Source: Basidiobolus meristosporus CBS 931.73
Taxonomy: Eukaryota; Basidiobolomycota; Basidiobolomycetes; Basidiobolales; Basidiobolaceae
DNA: 64,000 nucleotides
Direction: 5' to 3'
Assembly (NCBI GenBank): GCA_002104905.1
Contig: MCFE01000064.1
Coordinates: 62,001-126,000 of the forward strand
Below the pieces are notes generated by a model. It searched no databases. It was not told the origin of the DNA and worked only from the letters and a program-made list of their open reading frames with translations. The translations under genes were made by a program, and so were the position numbers. This document shows, one piece after another, positions 20,032 through 31,113 of this stretch. Numbering within the stretch: the stretch's first letter is position 1; each line of letters starts with the position of its first letter.

Positions 20032-20490
20032 CACTGTGAAAGTTAATTTGGTCCTGCAGCTGGATCCAATCCAGATCAGCCATCATGATCCCATCAGGAG
20101 ATCACTGTAATATCAACAGTTTGGAATCAATTACTATCTGCATAACCTTAGGATGCAATTACAATGGTGTTTGACAAATTTTATAGCCACATAGAGTTAA
20201 AAACATAAAGGTGTTTGTAAGGTACTTTGCCAAGGGTGGCATGGCACCATTGCGGTCTTAGTGCACTCTACAACTACTTGAGTGGATCTAACACGCAGGT
20301 ATATTCAGTTGCCTTATATGGCAAAACCTGACTGTTTTGATGGCCTCATTGCAAGCCTCTTGTGGCATGATTGGAGCAGTATAATGGGCTACAGCTAGCT
20401 CTGTATAATGCCACTGTACAAATTTACCAAATGTTATTTCCTTTTTCTACCTCTGCTTGAGCCATTCATTTATACCACCCCACACACCAG
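20032..20490. repeat. Terminal fragment of a Tnp2 element (transposase side)
   Basis: Aligns with 13048-13450, the non-coding transposase-side end of the complete copy: GGATCCAATCCAGATCAGCC, then the CTTAGGATGCAATTACAATGGTGTTT region and GGATCTAAC. The outermost CCC is lost. It is cut off on the right by gypsy-1 sequence. Confidence 0.65.
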
Positions 20491-23302
20491 GTTGAAGACA
20501 TCCACACAGAAAGGAATGGCTCAAGAGTACATCTAAGAATGAAGCTGTCTACTAGGACAAATTGAAAGAATGGACCCCTTGGATTAAGTTGAATGCCTTA
20601 CTGATGGGTTGAAAGAAAGAACTTGCAGGAAGTGACATATTCAAGACCTCAAACTATCAAAAAAGTCATCAAGATTGCTATTGACTATGACTCACCATGT
20701 TTACAGTTGGGAAGCCCATAATGACTAAACAGAGAAGCTATAATCACTGTGAACAAAGACAATCATAAGCAGTGCCAACAGAAATAGATGCTATACAGAA
20801 GTATCCCACCTCAGAAAAATCTAAGAAGAAAGTACTTTGCTTTATATGCAACTTGCTGGGACATATTGCAAAGTACTGACCTCAGAGAAGAATTGGACAC
20901 CAGTCATCAAGAACCTTCAACCATATTGAAGCCCTTGAGCATAATAGCATAGAGAGCTTACTTGAAGAAGACTCAGAGCTCACCTTCCATATGACAGAAG
21001 AATACATATCCCCAATAACCTCAAACTTGGGAAAGCTACTATACTTAAATGAAGTAATCAATGGAGTACCTATCAGATCATGATTGACTCATGAGCATCA
21101 CATGAGTACATGTGAGAGCAATTTGCCTTAAAAACTGGAATCAACTTGGGACCCACCAGAACAACTTCAGTCTCAACAGCTGATGGGAACTCTCACATGA
21201 TAAACCATTTTACTCAGCCAGTATGAATGAAGATCAATGACTAAAAAAAAGACATACAGGCCTATATATTTGGGAGCTGCAAGTTTGACCTTGTACTTGC
21301 AAAATCTGGCTATTTAATGTAATCAATCAATCAGTAGGAGAACACATGCTACTCAGATTCAAATAAATAATACTTATGAGCTATTACCTGCCAGACTGGA
21401 TCTCAACTTGGTCAATTCCAGTGTGAGTGAAACAAGGGAACTTAGCAAGACACATTTCTGTAGAGCACTTTGAAAAGGTACCCAGATGTTTGCTATGGCA
21501 GTATTACTGGAGGATTCCTCTACTCCAGCACCCCAGAAGATCCAGACTCTTTTGAAGGAATATTCAGACATGTTCCCAGATGAACTAGTAAGCCAACTAC
21601 CAGTTAGAGACATGGATCATGCCATTGACACAGGAGATAGCCCTCCAGTGAGTAAGACACCTTAGAGAATGAGTCCATTGGAGTTGGAAGAGATGAAGAG
21701 ACAAATAGATAAGTTACTGGAGCAAGGATATATCCAACCCAGCAAGTCACCTGGGGAGCACCAGTATTTTTTGTGAAAAAGAAAGATGAGACACTCAGGA
21801 TGTGCATTGACCAGAGAGCAAACTTAGCTACAGTAAAGAATAAGCACCCTGTACCTTGGATTGATGTGCTTTTGGACCAACTCAATGGCGACACTATTTT
21901 CAGCAAGATTGACCTTATGTCAGGATACAACCAGATTGGGGTGAAACCAGAAAACATCCCTAATGCAGCATTCAATACCAGATATGGATATTCTGAGTAC
22001 TTAGTCATGAGTATTGGCCATACCAATGCCCCTGCAATATGCATGACCTTGAAGCAAACAGTTCTCCAGGAGTACTTTGACAAATTTGCGCTAATCTACC
22101 AAGACAACATATTGATATACCACAAGACAGAAGGGGACCACTTGGTGCACATTAGAAGTTTTGAAGAAGCTAAATGAGAATACACTGTATGGCCAGCTAG
22201 CAAAGTGTGAATTCCTGAAGGAACATGTTGAAAATCCGGTACACACAGTGACTCGCAAAGGAGTGACCTTAGACCCCAAGGAGGTTGAGGTCATCAAGAG
22301 TCTGAGACAGCCCCATAGCATATTGGAACTCAGATCCTTCCTTTGAATGGTTGCCTATTATTGGAAACTTGTCAAGTCCTTTGCAAGTATTGCAGCTTTT
22401 TCAACTGATATTCTCAAGAGAGACAACAGTATAATGTGGGACATTGCCTGTGAGACTGCCTTTCAGACACTCAAGGATGAACTTGCTAAGCTGCCATGCT
22501 GAAGAGTCCCATACTTCAGAAAATAGTTTGCTCTGTGCACAGATGCTTCAGATTATGCATTAGGCAGAGTACTGAGCCAAGAATATGAGTGACAGGACTA
22601 CCCTGTTGCTTTTGAGCTCAAGAAATTGAATTCCACAGAACAAAACTATCCACCGCATGGAAAGGAGATGCTTGCTATAGTACACTGCTTGAAGACATGG
22701 AGATGCTATACTGAAGGAGTCAAATACACTCTGAAGACTGATCATGCCTCCCTCAAGTATTCATTTACTCAGAAGGTACTCTCTAGAAGAATGACAAGAT
22801 GGAGTGAATACATTCAGCAGTTTGATTTGAAGATTGTCTACTGCCCTGGAAAAACAACACAGATGCTGATGCCTTATCAAGACTAGAACAAGTTGCACAA
22901 CTAACTTGGTGCATGAATCAGATTAGCCTAGCCTATTACCAAGGTACTTGGAGGACCAAGTCATTCCTAATGAGGTGGATTAAGATATCAAGAAGATAAT
23001 CCCGGATGAAGCCAGCAAGTTTGTAGAACAGTATGAAACACCCTACCAAATTGTTGATGGAAGCCATATTACCTATTGCCCTTATGTTGCTTGCCTGGAT
23101 TTAATACATAAGCTACACAATGGATATGGACATCTTGGAGCTGAAGGGACCTATAGCCTTGTGAAAGCCAGAGCATGGTGGCCGGGAATGCAACATGACA
23201 GTGAGAAGCTAGTGAAAACATGCCCAAATTGCCATATCAACTAAGGCCAACCACAGAGAATTGCTGAACTCTTTCCCTTAGAGCCTGTAAGACCATTTGA
23301 AA
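20491..23302 (+). pseudogene. gypsy-1 gag-pol, decayed copy on the plus strand
   Basis: Order of parts: gag C-terminus with a degraded zinc knuckle (about 20720-20900), protease region (about 20990-21250, DSG motif damaged), RT (21600-22400), RNase H (22540-22760) and the integrase H2C2 region (23080-23240). The RT catalytic block reads YQDN where functional copies have YLDD, so the active site is lost. Many stops and frameshifts. The RT frame 21773-22177 is the longest piece. A solo LTR follows at 23303 and the integrase core resumes at 23672. This copy keeps the protease region that is missing from the gypsy-1 copy at 31968-35980. Confidence 0.75.
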
Positions 23303-23671
23303 TGTTACAAGTCTTGGTATAAGAGTTGTAGAGGAATAGGGAGTTTAGCTAGTGTTGTATTCACTAAAACTTGAACTCATCTTTATTGAGATTCCAGCAG
23401 CTCCTTATATACATTTTGCCAGATCAATTGCTAACGAATTGTATTCCCTAATGTAGGCTGTGGCTGATGACACATTTGATTGCATCATCATCTCCCAATA
23501 AGATCCTACCTAATACATCTATTTCTGTCTGATAAGGATCTGCTGATTCATTTGCTCACTGATGTTACTGATTTGATGGACAATACTGATATACTGATAA
23601 TCTGAGCATATAACTAATTGACTTGACTAAAAACTGATCTAACTTAAACATTTAAGCAGCAGATAACAACA
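23303..23671 (-). repeat. Solo gypsy-1 LTR inserted in a gypsy-1 integrase
   Basis: 369 bp. On the minus strand it begins TGTTGTTATCTGCTGCTTAA and ends GACTTGTAACA, like the LTRs at 31968-32335 and 35610-35980. GAAA flanks it on both sides (23299-23302 and 23672-23675). Removing LTR and one GAAA restores a continuous integrase frame (PFES-WGIDFIG), so this is an insertion into the older element followed by loss of the internal part. Confidence 0.82.
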
Positions 23672-23934
23672 GAAAGCTGGGGAATTGATTTTATTGGAAG
23701 ACTGCCAACTACCAGGAAATGCAACCATTGGATCTTAGTAGCAATTGACCATGCCACCAATTGACCAGTGCCCAAAGCTGTACCTATATCCAGTGAGCAA
23801 GAAGTTGCAAGTTTCATCTACCATGAGATCCTTATAAAGTTTGGATGCCCTGTGGACATTCTATTACATAGGGGTGCAAACTTTATTGTTATTACAAGAA
23901 AAGAGATACAGAGGAACCCTCTCAGCTGTAGTAG
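23672..23934 (+). pseudogene. gypsy-1 integrase core, continuation
   Basis: Carries WGIDFIGRLPTTRKCNHWIL and VAIDHATN, then a stop where a Trp is expected, then PVPKAVPISSEQEVASFIYH: the first half of a retroviral-type integrase core. The remainder is deleted and the sequence passes into a GTAGGGGAGAATGTTAC stretch resembling a polypurine tract with an LTR start. Confidence 0.7.
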
Positions 23935-24148
23935 GGGAGAATGTTACAATCTGCCGCTGGATTGATCTTGCACTCTACGGCACTCTCTGGCACTATAATT
24001 TCTACCATGATGCCAGTGGTATGATACAGCTACTGGTAATTTTACTCAATCTTACTTATGTTGCTCAGAATAGTGTTTTCCTTGCTTTATTTACTCTTCA
24101 TAATGCTCCAGACACATTTCTCTCAGTGGATGTCTTCTTGTATTTAAC

Positions 24149-25018
24149 TTACTGTGCATTAATAAGTATCTTAACTATTTTACCTATTCTGCTATTTTCA
24201 CCTATATATGACTTTCCTCTGTATTTACCTGCCAATATGCTGAATCTCTTCAGATATCCAAATGTGTGCTCTACCCTTACTCTGAAATGATTAAATATCT
24301 CATTGTAGAGCTTCTGCTTCCTGCTAAGCACACCATTCCTTGGCTTCCTATAAGCTGTAATACATCCTAATCTCTGACAATCCTCTCCTATATAGGCTAA
24401 GTCTGCCATACATTTCTCCCCTCTACTGAATTCAGGATGATTCTCTACCCAGAGTGCTTTGTCATGCCTACTTCCAGCAAATGGCCCACTAAACCAGATG
24501 ATGTTACCCTCAATGTCAGACAGTGCTTGAAACTTCACACAGTGTGCCTTGTACTTGCCAGAATAAAAGTGCCTCTGCCCTCTAGAAGGTCTGTTAATCC
24601 TCACTGGGAAGGTATCCAAAATACTCCTGATATGGAACCTGTTGCTGAACACTCTGGGATATGGAAGTCTATTGGAGCTTCTGAACCTAGTATTCCAAGC
24701 TTGCTCTAAGTCATTCATACCCTCTGCAAGGTGGTTCTCCATTGCTGTCAGCTGAGAATGAAAGCTTCTAGGACTTTTGTTGCCATGGATGGTGGGATGA
24801 AACCTTGTAGGGCAATAGTTCTTGTAATAGCAGAGAAGCTTAACAAGGGATCTCCTTGAGTGGATTGGGGTTGATGGTCCACAGTACTTGGTATAGATCT
24901 CCTCCAGTGTGTCAAAAGGAAATCCAGTGGTAGTGATGGGATTGATGAGAAAAGACCATTCAGATGAGTCAGTCATATTAAAATTGATGGATGATTGCAT
25001 AGAGGCAGTTTGAATCAA
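24149..25018 (-). CDS. PIF/Harbinger transposase (DDE superfamily endonuclease, DDE_4-like)
   Basis: 289 residues, uninterrupted. The C-terminal two thirds fit the DDE_4/Harbinger nuclease: the first acidic residue is D135 in ILDTFPVRI, followed by a RHFYSGKYKAHCVKFQALSD block (150-168); GSRHDKALW is at 182-190; the second catalytic Asp is D206 in MADLAYIG; E250 lies in RVRVEHTFGYLKRF. All three catalytic acids are therefore in place. The N-terminal part (about 36-130) resembles the helical DNA-binding region of these proteins. The family cuts element ends and inserts them at TTA/TAA. It is shorter than many family members (often 350-450 residues), so an upstream exon or start may be missing, or this is a compact version. 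It diverges from the 415-codon gene at 25336, with 317 bases between the starts. The overlapping plus frame 23841-24290 is a shadow. Confidence 0.85.
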   Translation of the reverse strand: MIQTASMQSSINFNMTDSSEWSFLINPITTTGFPFDTLEEIYTKYCGPSTPIHSRRSLVKLLCYYKNYCPTRFHPTIHGNKSPRSFHSQLTAMENHLAEGMNDLEQAWNTRFRSSNRLPYPRVFSNRFHIRSILDTFPVRINRPSRGQRHFYSGKYKAHCVKFQALSDIEGNIIWFSGPFAGSRHDKALWVENHPEFSRGEKCMADLAYIGEDCQRLGCITAYRKPRNGVLSRKQKLYNEIFNHFRVRVEHTFGYLKRFSILAGKYRGKSYIGENSRIGKIVKILINAQ

Positions 25019-25335
25019 TTCGGCACAATCTGTGTTATTTATCTGATTTTTAACACATTATGGTTAAATCTCCATCAATTGCCATGTATCCCATCATTAT
25101 GTTGCAAAAATCATCCGCAAACAATGCCTTGGTACTTTTATTGATGCTTGAATAATAGATCTATAATCAAATAGGAAATCTGCAATTGATGTGATCTGAT
25201 CCGTGTCAACGCAATCCAAGATGCATCATGCATAATATATGGAAAATTCAACAATCACTTTAGTTTTCATATATATTTCATATAAGACCAGGTTGATGCC
25301 AATATACTGCTGTATAAGTATCCAAATCTGTTGCT

Positions 25336-26583
25336 ATGGTCCCCATACCAAGCCTCAACTCATCTTTAGTACAACCCAGACAAAACCCATCCCCCAGCTC
25401 ACAAGTGCGGTCCGGACCGGAAAAGTCAATGTCGGATCTGTTCAAGTTCTCGCCAAATGATTTTAGTATGGCCCAAGTGTCTATGATGAGCCTTCATACA
25501 GATATTTGGGCACTACTGATTAATCTAGCAGAACTAGATACCTCAGAGAGTCAACAAAAATGGAAGAATTTGAGTAGAAAGCTGTGGCATGAGTTCTACA
25601 TCAAGATGCCAGCCGATGTATGTAAAAAGATATATAACAAGACAAGTATTGAAATCAAGAATGAGCTGAGAGTGAGGGGATTTGACAAAGAAGCCTTGCG
25701 GGAACGATTTTGCGCGCAATTTGCACAGTACGGGCCGGACGCGTCCGTTTGTGCCTCAACTTTGGGAACCAAAGAGATTTTGAATGAGTTTTTGCCTCAA
25801 ATGACTAATGTACTACGTGATATATTAGTAGAGCTAAGTGGCTTCCAAGAGCAATATACACAGGACTCATCCAGGCAACAGCTCCAAAGTATCAGACAGA
25901 GGGTAAGTGAATACCTTGAGGAATCAGATGGTGAGCTTCAGGAGGAAGAATACAGACCGCAAGCAACATTGTCCAGATTGCGCCAGCACACCTTGCTGGA
26001 TTCCCTACCATCTCTTGCAACCACAGCGCGCTGGTGCACGTCAGTCCAGACCACGCCAACACCCTTTACCAGAACGCCTTGCGTTGAGTCAACGCGCATT
26101 GGGTCAATGCGCGCACTTCAGAGCAAAACTACAAGAACTTGCCAAACTGCTCATTTAGACACAAGTCCATTGGAGCGGACCAAGTTGTGTCAACATGTGG
26201 CATCACATCAAACTCAGCCAAGGGCCATCTCAACGTGTCAAGGCGCACCTGCACGTGCCGTTTTGCCTGACCATCAGCAAGTTACTTCTGGTGAACTGAC
26301 TGATGATGACCAACATGAAGTGCCTCAACCACTGGAGCCCTTGGCAAGTAAAAGAACGCGTCAGCGTGTGGCACTACAGGCCGGTTCAGTTGGTTCAGTT
26401 GGAGCAATTCAGCATGGCCAAGCTGCAGCATTGCATTCATCAACTAGGAGGCAAAATACTGACTACAAATACACAAGTAGCCAAGATGATAGTCAGCCAG
26501 GAAGTATTATAGGTGTGCAAAGTGAGTCACTACCAAATGCTTCAGTAGTAATCCCTGTGAGAAAAAAACCCAGGAGAAGATGA
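25336..26583 (+). CDS. Accessory protein of the Harbinger element, unknown fold
   Basis: 415 residues, uninterrupted, divergent from the transposase. Harbinger elements normally carry a second, Myb/SANT-like DNA-binding protein in this position; I cannot see a clear Myb tryptophan pattern here. Residues about 45-150 are helical and charged (TDIWALLINLAELDTSESQQ, then KWKNLSRKLWHEFY). An acidic patch EESDGELQEEEY is near 195-206, a long Ser/Thr/Gln/Pro-rich low-complexity region spans about 215-395, and a basic tail RKKPRRR at the very end could be a nuclear localisation signal. An alternative start is Met32 (ATG 25429). The role as DNA-binding helper is inferred from context only. Codons around 26030-26120 are locally rich in ACGCG/GCGC, unlike the AT-rich surroundings. 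Confidence 0.65.
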   Translation: MVPIPSLNSSLVQPRQNPSPSSQVRSGPEKSMSDLFKFSPNDFSMAQVSMMSLHTDIWALLINLAELDTSESQQKWKNLSRKLWHEFYIKMPADVCKKIYNKTSIEIKNELRVRGFDKEALRERFCAQFAQYGPDASVCASTLGTKEILNEFLPQMTNVLRDILVELSGFQEQYTQDSSRQQLQSIRQRVSEYLEESDGELQEEEYRPQATLSRLRQHTLLDSLPSLATTARWCTSVQTTPTPFTRTPCVESTRIGSMRALQSKTTRTCQTAHLDTSPLERTKLCQHVASHQTQPRAISTCQGAPARAVLPDHQQVTSGELTDDDQHEVPQPLEPLASKRTRQRVALQAGSVGSVGAIQHGQAAALHSSTRRQNTDYKYTSSQDDSQPGSIIGVQSESLPNASVVIPVRKKPRRR

Positions 26584-27160
26584 TGCAATTGCTTTGAATT
26601 GCTCACATTTGTAATGATCCCAACAACCCTTTTTTTTTGCAATCCGAATCAAGCCATTGTAAATCAGTGATCATCAAATTTTTGATATAAGTAATATCAA
26701 GGTTGTCTCACATTTGAGACAGAACCCCTATAAATAAACACCCTGCATATATATACGTCATCTATAATACCAGTGCAGCTATTGGATCTGTTTTGCACCT
26801 ACACAATCGCTTGCGTGCTAGCTATGACACCTTGTCCAATCACTAGGATCAGGGATTTACTTGCTCAATGGGCACAATGGGATATTTGATGGCAAATCAG
26901 GTAACTTTTTCAGTAGTCAATGAGCCAATTGGGGGCTGCCAGCTTCAGGATACTTTTGGGCCAATTAACCACTGAGATACCGTCCAATTGGAGTGAGGGT
27001 AACCAAAATGGTAAGTATCAGTGTAGTTTATAGTGTGATACACATTTATTTCCATTTACATCAAAGAAACATATCCAAATACCGGATTTTACCTGCCATT
27101 ATAGCGGTATCCAATTGCGCACATGATGCAAACATTACGAGTTGGCGCAATCATCCACGC
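26584..27160. other. Non-coding flank of the Harbinger element
   Basis: 3' region of the accessory gene with AATAAA near 26735 and AT-rich sequence. The short frame 26993-27211 shows no domain. Confidence 0.45.
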
Positions 27161-27260
27161 CAACCTCATTGTGTCAGATTGTGCCATAGTGTGCAAGATC
27201 GTCCCGCATAGTGCAAAATTGTCCAAGAACAATCCTGCCTTCTGGTAGCTATAATATTGC

Positions 27261-27950
27261 GCCACATTGGGCCATGAGTGCCAAATGATGCTATAGTTTG
27301 CCTGAGAGGCCTAGTGAGCCTATACTTGGCCACAGAGTGTGAAACATAGCTCTGCAACTTCATGCAAAGCTGCCTATGTGTTTCATGCATTGTGATGGAG
27401 AAAATCCATTTTTTGACCTTTTTTTTAGGTCAATGTTGTGCAGGATGTGTAAGAGCACAAAAGGATTGAAGATATGCATCTGGTACTCCATACCCATGGC
27501 ACTCTGAATCTAGCCCCAATGGCTTGTAACTTGTCACAAAAATGCATGGCACTATCTTGGTCCACTGGTACTATCTGGCACTATAAGTGCTTGGATAGAT
27601 CTTACTTTAGGGCTAATAATTAAATATAGTGCTAGATAGTACTTGTGGACCAAGATAGTGCCATGCATTTTTCTAACATGCTACAGGCCACAGGAGCTAG
27701 ATTCAGAGTGCCGTGGGTATTGAGTACCTGATACATGTCTTCAGCTCTTCTGTGCTCTTACACATCCTGCACAACATTTATCCACAAAAAACATCAAAAA
27801 ATGGGTTTTCTCCTGCATCATAGGTGAGAAACAGGGGTTGCTTTGCATGAAGATGCAGAGATATGTTTTACACCCTGTGGCCAAGTATAGGTTCACTTGG
27901 TCTCTCTGGCACACTATGGCATCATTTGGCACTCAGGGCTTAATGTGGTA
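27261..27950. repeat. Large foldback (inverted repeat about 325 bp x 2)
   Basis: The arm 27261-27585 and the reverse complement of 27625-27950 align almost end to end with substitutions and few indels. Shared runs include TGTTGTGCAGGATGTGTAAG, AGAGCAC, GGCACTCTGAATCTAG, ATGCATGGCACTATCTTGG and TCATGCAAAGC. The 39-base loop contains CTTACTTTAGGGCTAATAAT. TGGCACT/AGTGCCA motifs recur through both arms. No coding capacity. An outer-end relative lies at 12535-12640. It fits a foldback/MITE-like element, or two copies of one sequence joined head to head. Confidence 0.75.
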
Positions 27951-28181
27951 CTATCCAACGGAACAAGTCTATTATTTAGGGTCTTATTGGGTGATGATGA
28001 TGCAATCAAATAAGTCATCAACCACAGCCTACATTAGGAAATACAATCAGTCAACAACTGATCTGGCAAATGTATATAAGGAGCAGCTGGAACCTCAACA
28101 AAGATGAGTTACAGCTTTAGTCAATACAATATTAACTAAACTCTCTATTCCTCTGCAACTCTTATAACAAGACTTGCAACA
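27951..28181 (+). repeat. gypsy-1 LTR, 5'-truncated
   Basis: Matches the 3' two thirds of the gypsy-1 LTR in the plus direction: TGATGATGATGCAATCAAAT, GCAAATGTATATAAGGAGC, CTCTGCAACTCTTATAACAA, ending GACTTGCAACA. It is cut on the left by the foldback and abuts copia-1 coding on the right. Confidence 0.7.
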
Positions 28182-29183
28182 CCTGCAGATCACAACACAT
28201 ATGTGAAACAGCTCAAAAAGTGTATGATCATCCTAGTTCTTTATGGGGATAACCTAATAATATCTACCACTGATCAGATTCTGTCAGCAAGTTTGAGATG
28301 AAAGATCCTGGAAAACTGAGCTATTCCCATGAAATCCAAGCCAATTTGGACATGCCTACATAGATAATTGTGCTGAATCAGTCCAGCTGGGACATTCTTA
28401 GATGCCTCAAAGTGAAGGATTGCAGACCTGCAGCTACCCCTATGGCAATAATCTAAAATTGAGCATAACTCATTCACTTTTAGGTGAATGTGGCCCAAAT
28501 AAGTACTAAAATTTCCCTATCAATCAATAGTTGGTAGCCTGATGTACTTGATGCTGTCTACATGTCCCAATATTACAGTGGCAGCAGGAATAGTCCATCA
28601 ATTCATGCAGAAATATGGATTAAATCAAGTTACAGCAGTTAAGCTTAGATATCTACAAGGCACCATAAATATGGTGCTGGAATTCTCCAGAGCAGCTAAT
28701 AGGCAAGAACTTGATGTTTACAGTGATTCAGATTGGGGTTGGGATCTGATTGACAGACACTCTACCAGAGGGTATGTATTTTGTTACGCTGGTGCAGCTA
28801 TTTTTGGAATTGCAAGAAATAACCCATTGTGGCCCTATCTACAACTGATGCTCAATATATGGCTACTTGTCAAGCAGCTAAGCTATATGACTACAAAAAT
28901 ATTTTAAAGACTTAGCTTTTAATATGGAATTACTAACATGTATTTACCAGGATAGTTCAAGTTGTATTTCATTAGCTAGGAATCTCACTAATCATGCAAG
29001 AACCAAGCACATTGATATTCAGCAACACTTTGTCAGGGAAGCAGTAGAAAATAACTTGGTAGTGTTAGTCTCTGGCCAACTGCCAAAATGATGGCAGATA
29101 TATTGACAAAACAAATGGCTCGACCTCAATTTGAGAATATGAGAGAGGAATTAGGGTTAAGAAATTATTTAGGTGAGGGGGAG
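28182..29183 (+). pseudogene. copia-1 RT/RNase H fragment
   Basis: 3' part of copia-1 pol, matching 42400-43443: the end of RT, then RNase H (the frame 28542-28907 carries YLMLSTCPNI, DVYSDSDWGWD and RSTRGYVF). The polypurine tract GAGGGGGAG comes directly before the LTR. Several stops and a frameshift lie in the RT catalytic area. Confidence 0.7.
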
Positions 29184-29548
29184 TGCAGAAATTTTGGACT
29201 ATTTGGTATCATTCAGCAGCACAAAGTTTACTTAACAATTATTGACTAGTCTTGGCCATAGTAGGACTAATTTACAGCCCTTACTTTGATGCTGACTGTA
29301 AATATAAAATCCTATGATTATTCCCCTATGTTCAGGTCAAAAAGCACTCTTTACCAAACATTATGTACTAACCCTGAAACTATTACAAAATGCTCCTGAA
29401 TGTTGAGAAGCCCTCTTTACTTAGTATTACATTTGTATTACTTCTATAAATGTATAAATACAGAGCCTCTTTACAAATAAACAATAGCTCAACTATTATC
29501 ACTGTTTTTGGATAAGTTGCTGATTTTCAAATCACTACTTGAATTGCA
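29184..29548 (+). repeat. copia-1 LTR
   Basis: 3' LTR of the preceding fragment, starting TGCAGAAATTTTGGACTATT (TGTTGAAATATTGGACTATT in the intact copy) and ending GAATTGCAA. It is visibly older than the LTRs at 39128 and 43444. Internal copia-1 sequence follows immediately. Confidence 0.7.
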
Positions 29549-31113
29549 AAAGTTACAATGCAAAATTGTTGCTCCTGAGTATGGCAACATTGCTGGAGCT
29601 GATGAAACCAGCTGGAAGACATGGCCTAAAAGGCTACAACACATTAGGGAACAGAAAATGAGCCAATTGGGGAAAAATCAACTTGTTTTGGGCCTAAATT
29701 ACTCAATTCTGATGAGGTTGAGTGTCTGTAAGGGATGTTCATGCAGCAAACAAGCTAGGCAGCACTTCAGGAACTCAGGAGGCACTAACACCACTAAAAT
29801 ATTGGCTATTATACACTTGGATATATGTGGGCCCATGAGGACACTGACCTTTGGAGCCAAGAGACACTCAATAACATTTATTGATGACTAGGCAAGATTA
29901 ACATCATTACTTCCTGAAAGCAGAGGATGAGGTTTTAATGAGGTTAAAGTACTTCAAGAACATGGCAGATGCACTAACAGGGTGCCAATTGAAGTTACTT
30001 CAGGGTGACAAGGGAGGGGAATACTGCTCATCTATTGGTATACTTCAACAGACCAGTGTTCCACATACTCCATTGCAGAATGGAGCAGTAAATATGCAGA
30101 TGGAACAGTAGTAGATAAGAGAAGATCTTTACTACATAATTAGGGAATGGAATGCAGGTTTTGAGCTGAGTTGGTTGCTACATTCAGTTTACATCAACAA
30201 TAAATGCCCAACAACAGTACTAACTGATTCCACACTGTTTGAAGCATATACAGGCAAAAAACTAGACTTCCAGCACTGCTAGATCTTTGGCAGTGATGTC
30301 TCTTATTACATCCTTGACCATAAACACTCAAAGCTGCAACCTAAGAGTAGAGAAGGGATCTTTCTTTGCTATTGTGAAGATTCTAAAGGGTATAGAATGA
30401 ATGCTTGCAAAATTCAGAAGTTGATCAGGAACAAGGATGTTGTATTTGAGAATCCTGATTAAAAAGCCACTTAAATCATTGGTCAGCAGCCTGATATGCA
30501 ATCAACCCTAATGAAGATGAGTACCTAATTAAGCAAGATATGGAAGACATTACTACAAGTTCCAGATCAGAGCTGTCTATCCTAGTCAGGAGATCTACCA
30601 GAATAAACTTTCCCTATCAATCAATGATGTATTTGATGCTGTCTACCTGTCCAGATATTGCAGTGGCAGTTGGAATAGTCAGTCATTTCATGCAGAATTA
30701 TGGATCTGATTATATTTCAGTAGTTAAACAAATCTTCATTTATCTGCAAGGCACTATTAATACGGTTTTAGACTACTCTGGAACAACTAGTAGGCATAGA
30801 TTTAATAGCTATAATAATTCAGATTGGGGCAGGTATGTAATTAACATATGCTCTACCACTGGGTAAATATTTCTTCATGCTAGTGCAGCTAATACCTGGA
30901 ATTGCAAGAAACAACCAACTTTAGCCCTATCTACAATCAAAGCTTAGCCTATGGCTGATTGTCAAGCAGTCAAGGAGGCTATATAACCACAAATATTACT
31001 CAAAGACATAGGTTTCAACTCAGATGAACCAGCATGTATATATCAGAATAATCAAAGTTGTACTTCACTAGTTAAGAACCCTACTAATAATGCCAGATCT
31101 AAGCACACAGATA
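29549..31113 (+). pseudogene. copia-1 integrase and RNase H fragment with RT deleted
   Basis: Starts in the pre-integrase region (the frame 29508-29891 has RLQHIREQKMSQL and CKGCSCSKQARQHF, the zinc-binding part). Integrase follows with decayed D and E motifs (about 29800-30110) and then the linker. A deletion removes RT, and RNase H follows (30540-31113). It ends in NARSKHTDI next to a gypsy LTR. Confidence 0.7.

Larger units (their letters stand above)
23935..27240. mobile_element. PIF/Harbinger-type DNA transposon
   Basis: About 3.3 kb holding a transposase (minus) and a divergent second gene (plus), the usual two-gene plan of this superfamily. Imperfect inverted ends: left ACAATCTGC ... 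TGATCTTGCACTCTACGGCAC (23939-23979) against the reverse complement of 27163-27220, ACAATTTTGCAC ... CGATCTTGCACACTATGGCAC. The exact outer ends and the expected 3-bp TTA/TAA duplication could not be fixed. It sits in gypsy-1 remains on the left and is followed by a foldback rich in the same TGGCAC motif. Both ORFs are open, so it is the best preserved element in the window. Confidence 0.65.

Noticed and set aside
23841-24290. 149-codon plus-strand frame with hydrophobic product
   Set aside because: It crosses the gypsy/Harbinger junction and lies opposite the transposase 3' end; a composition shadow.
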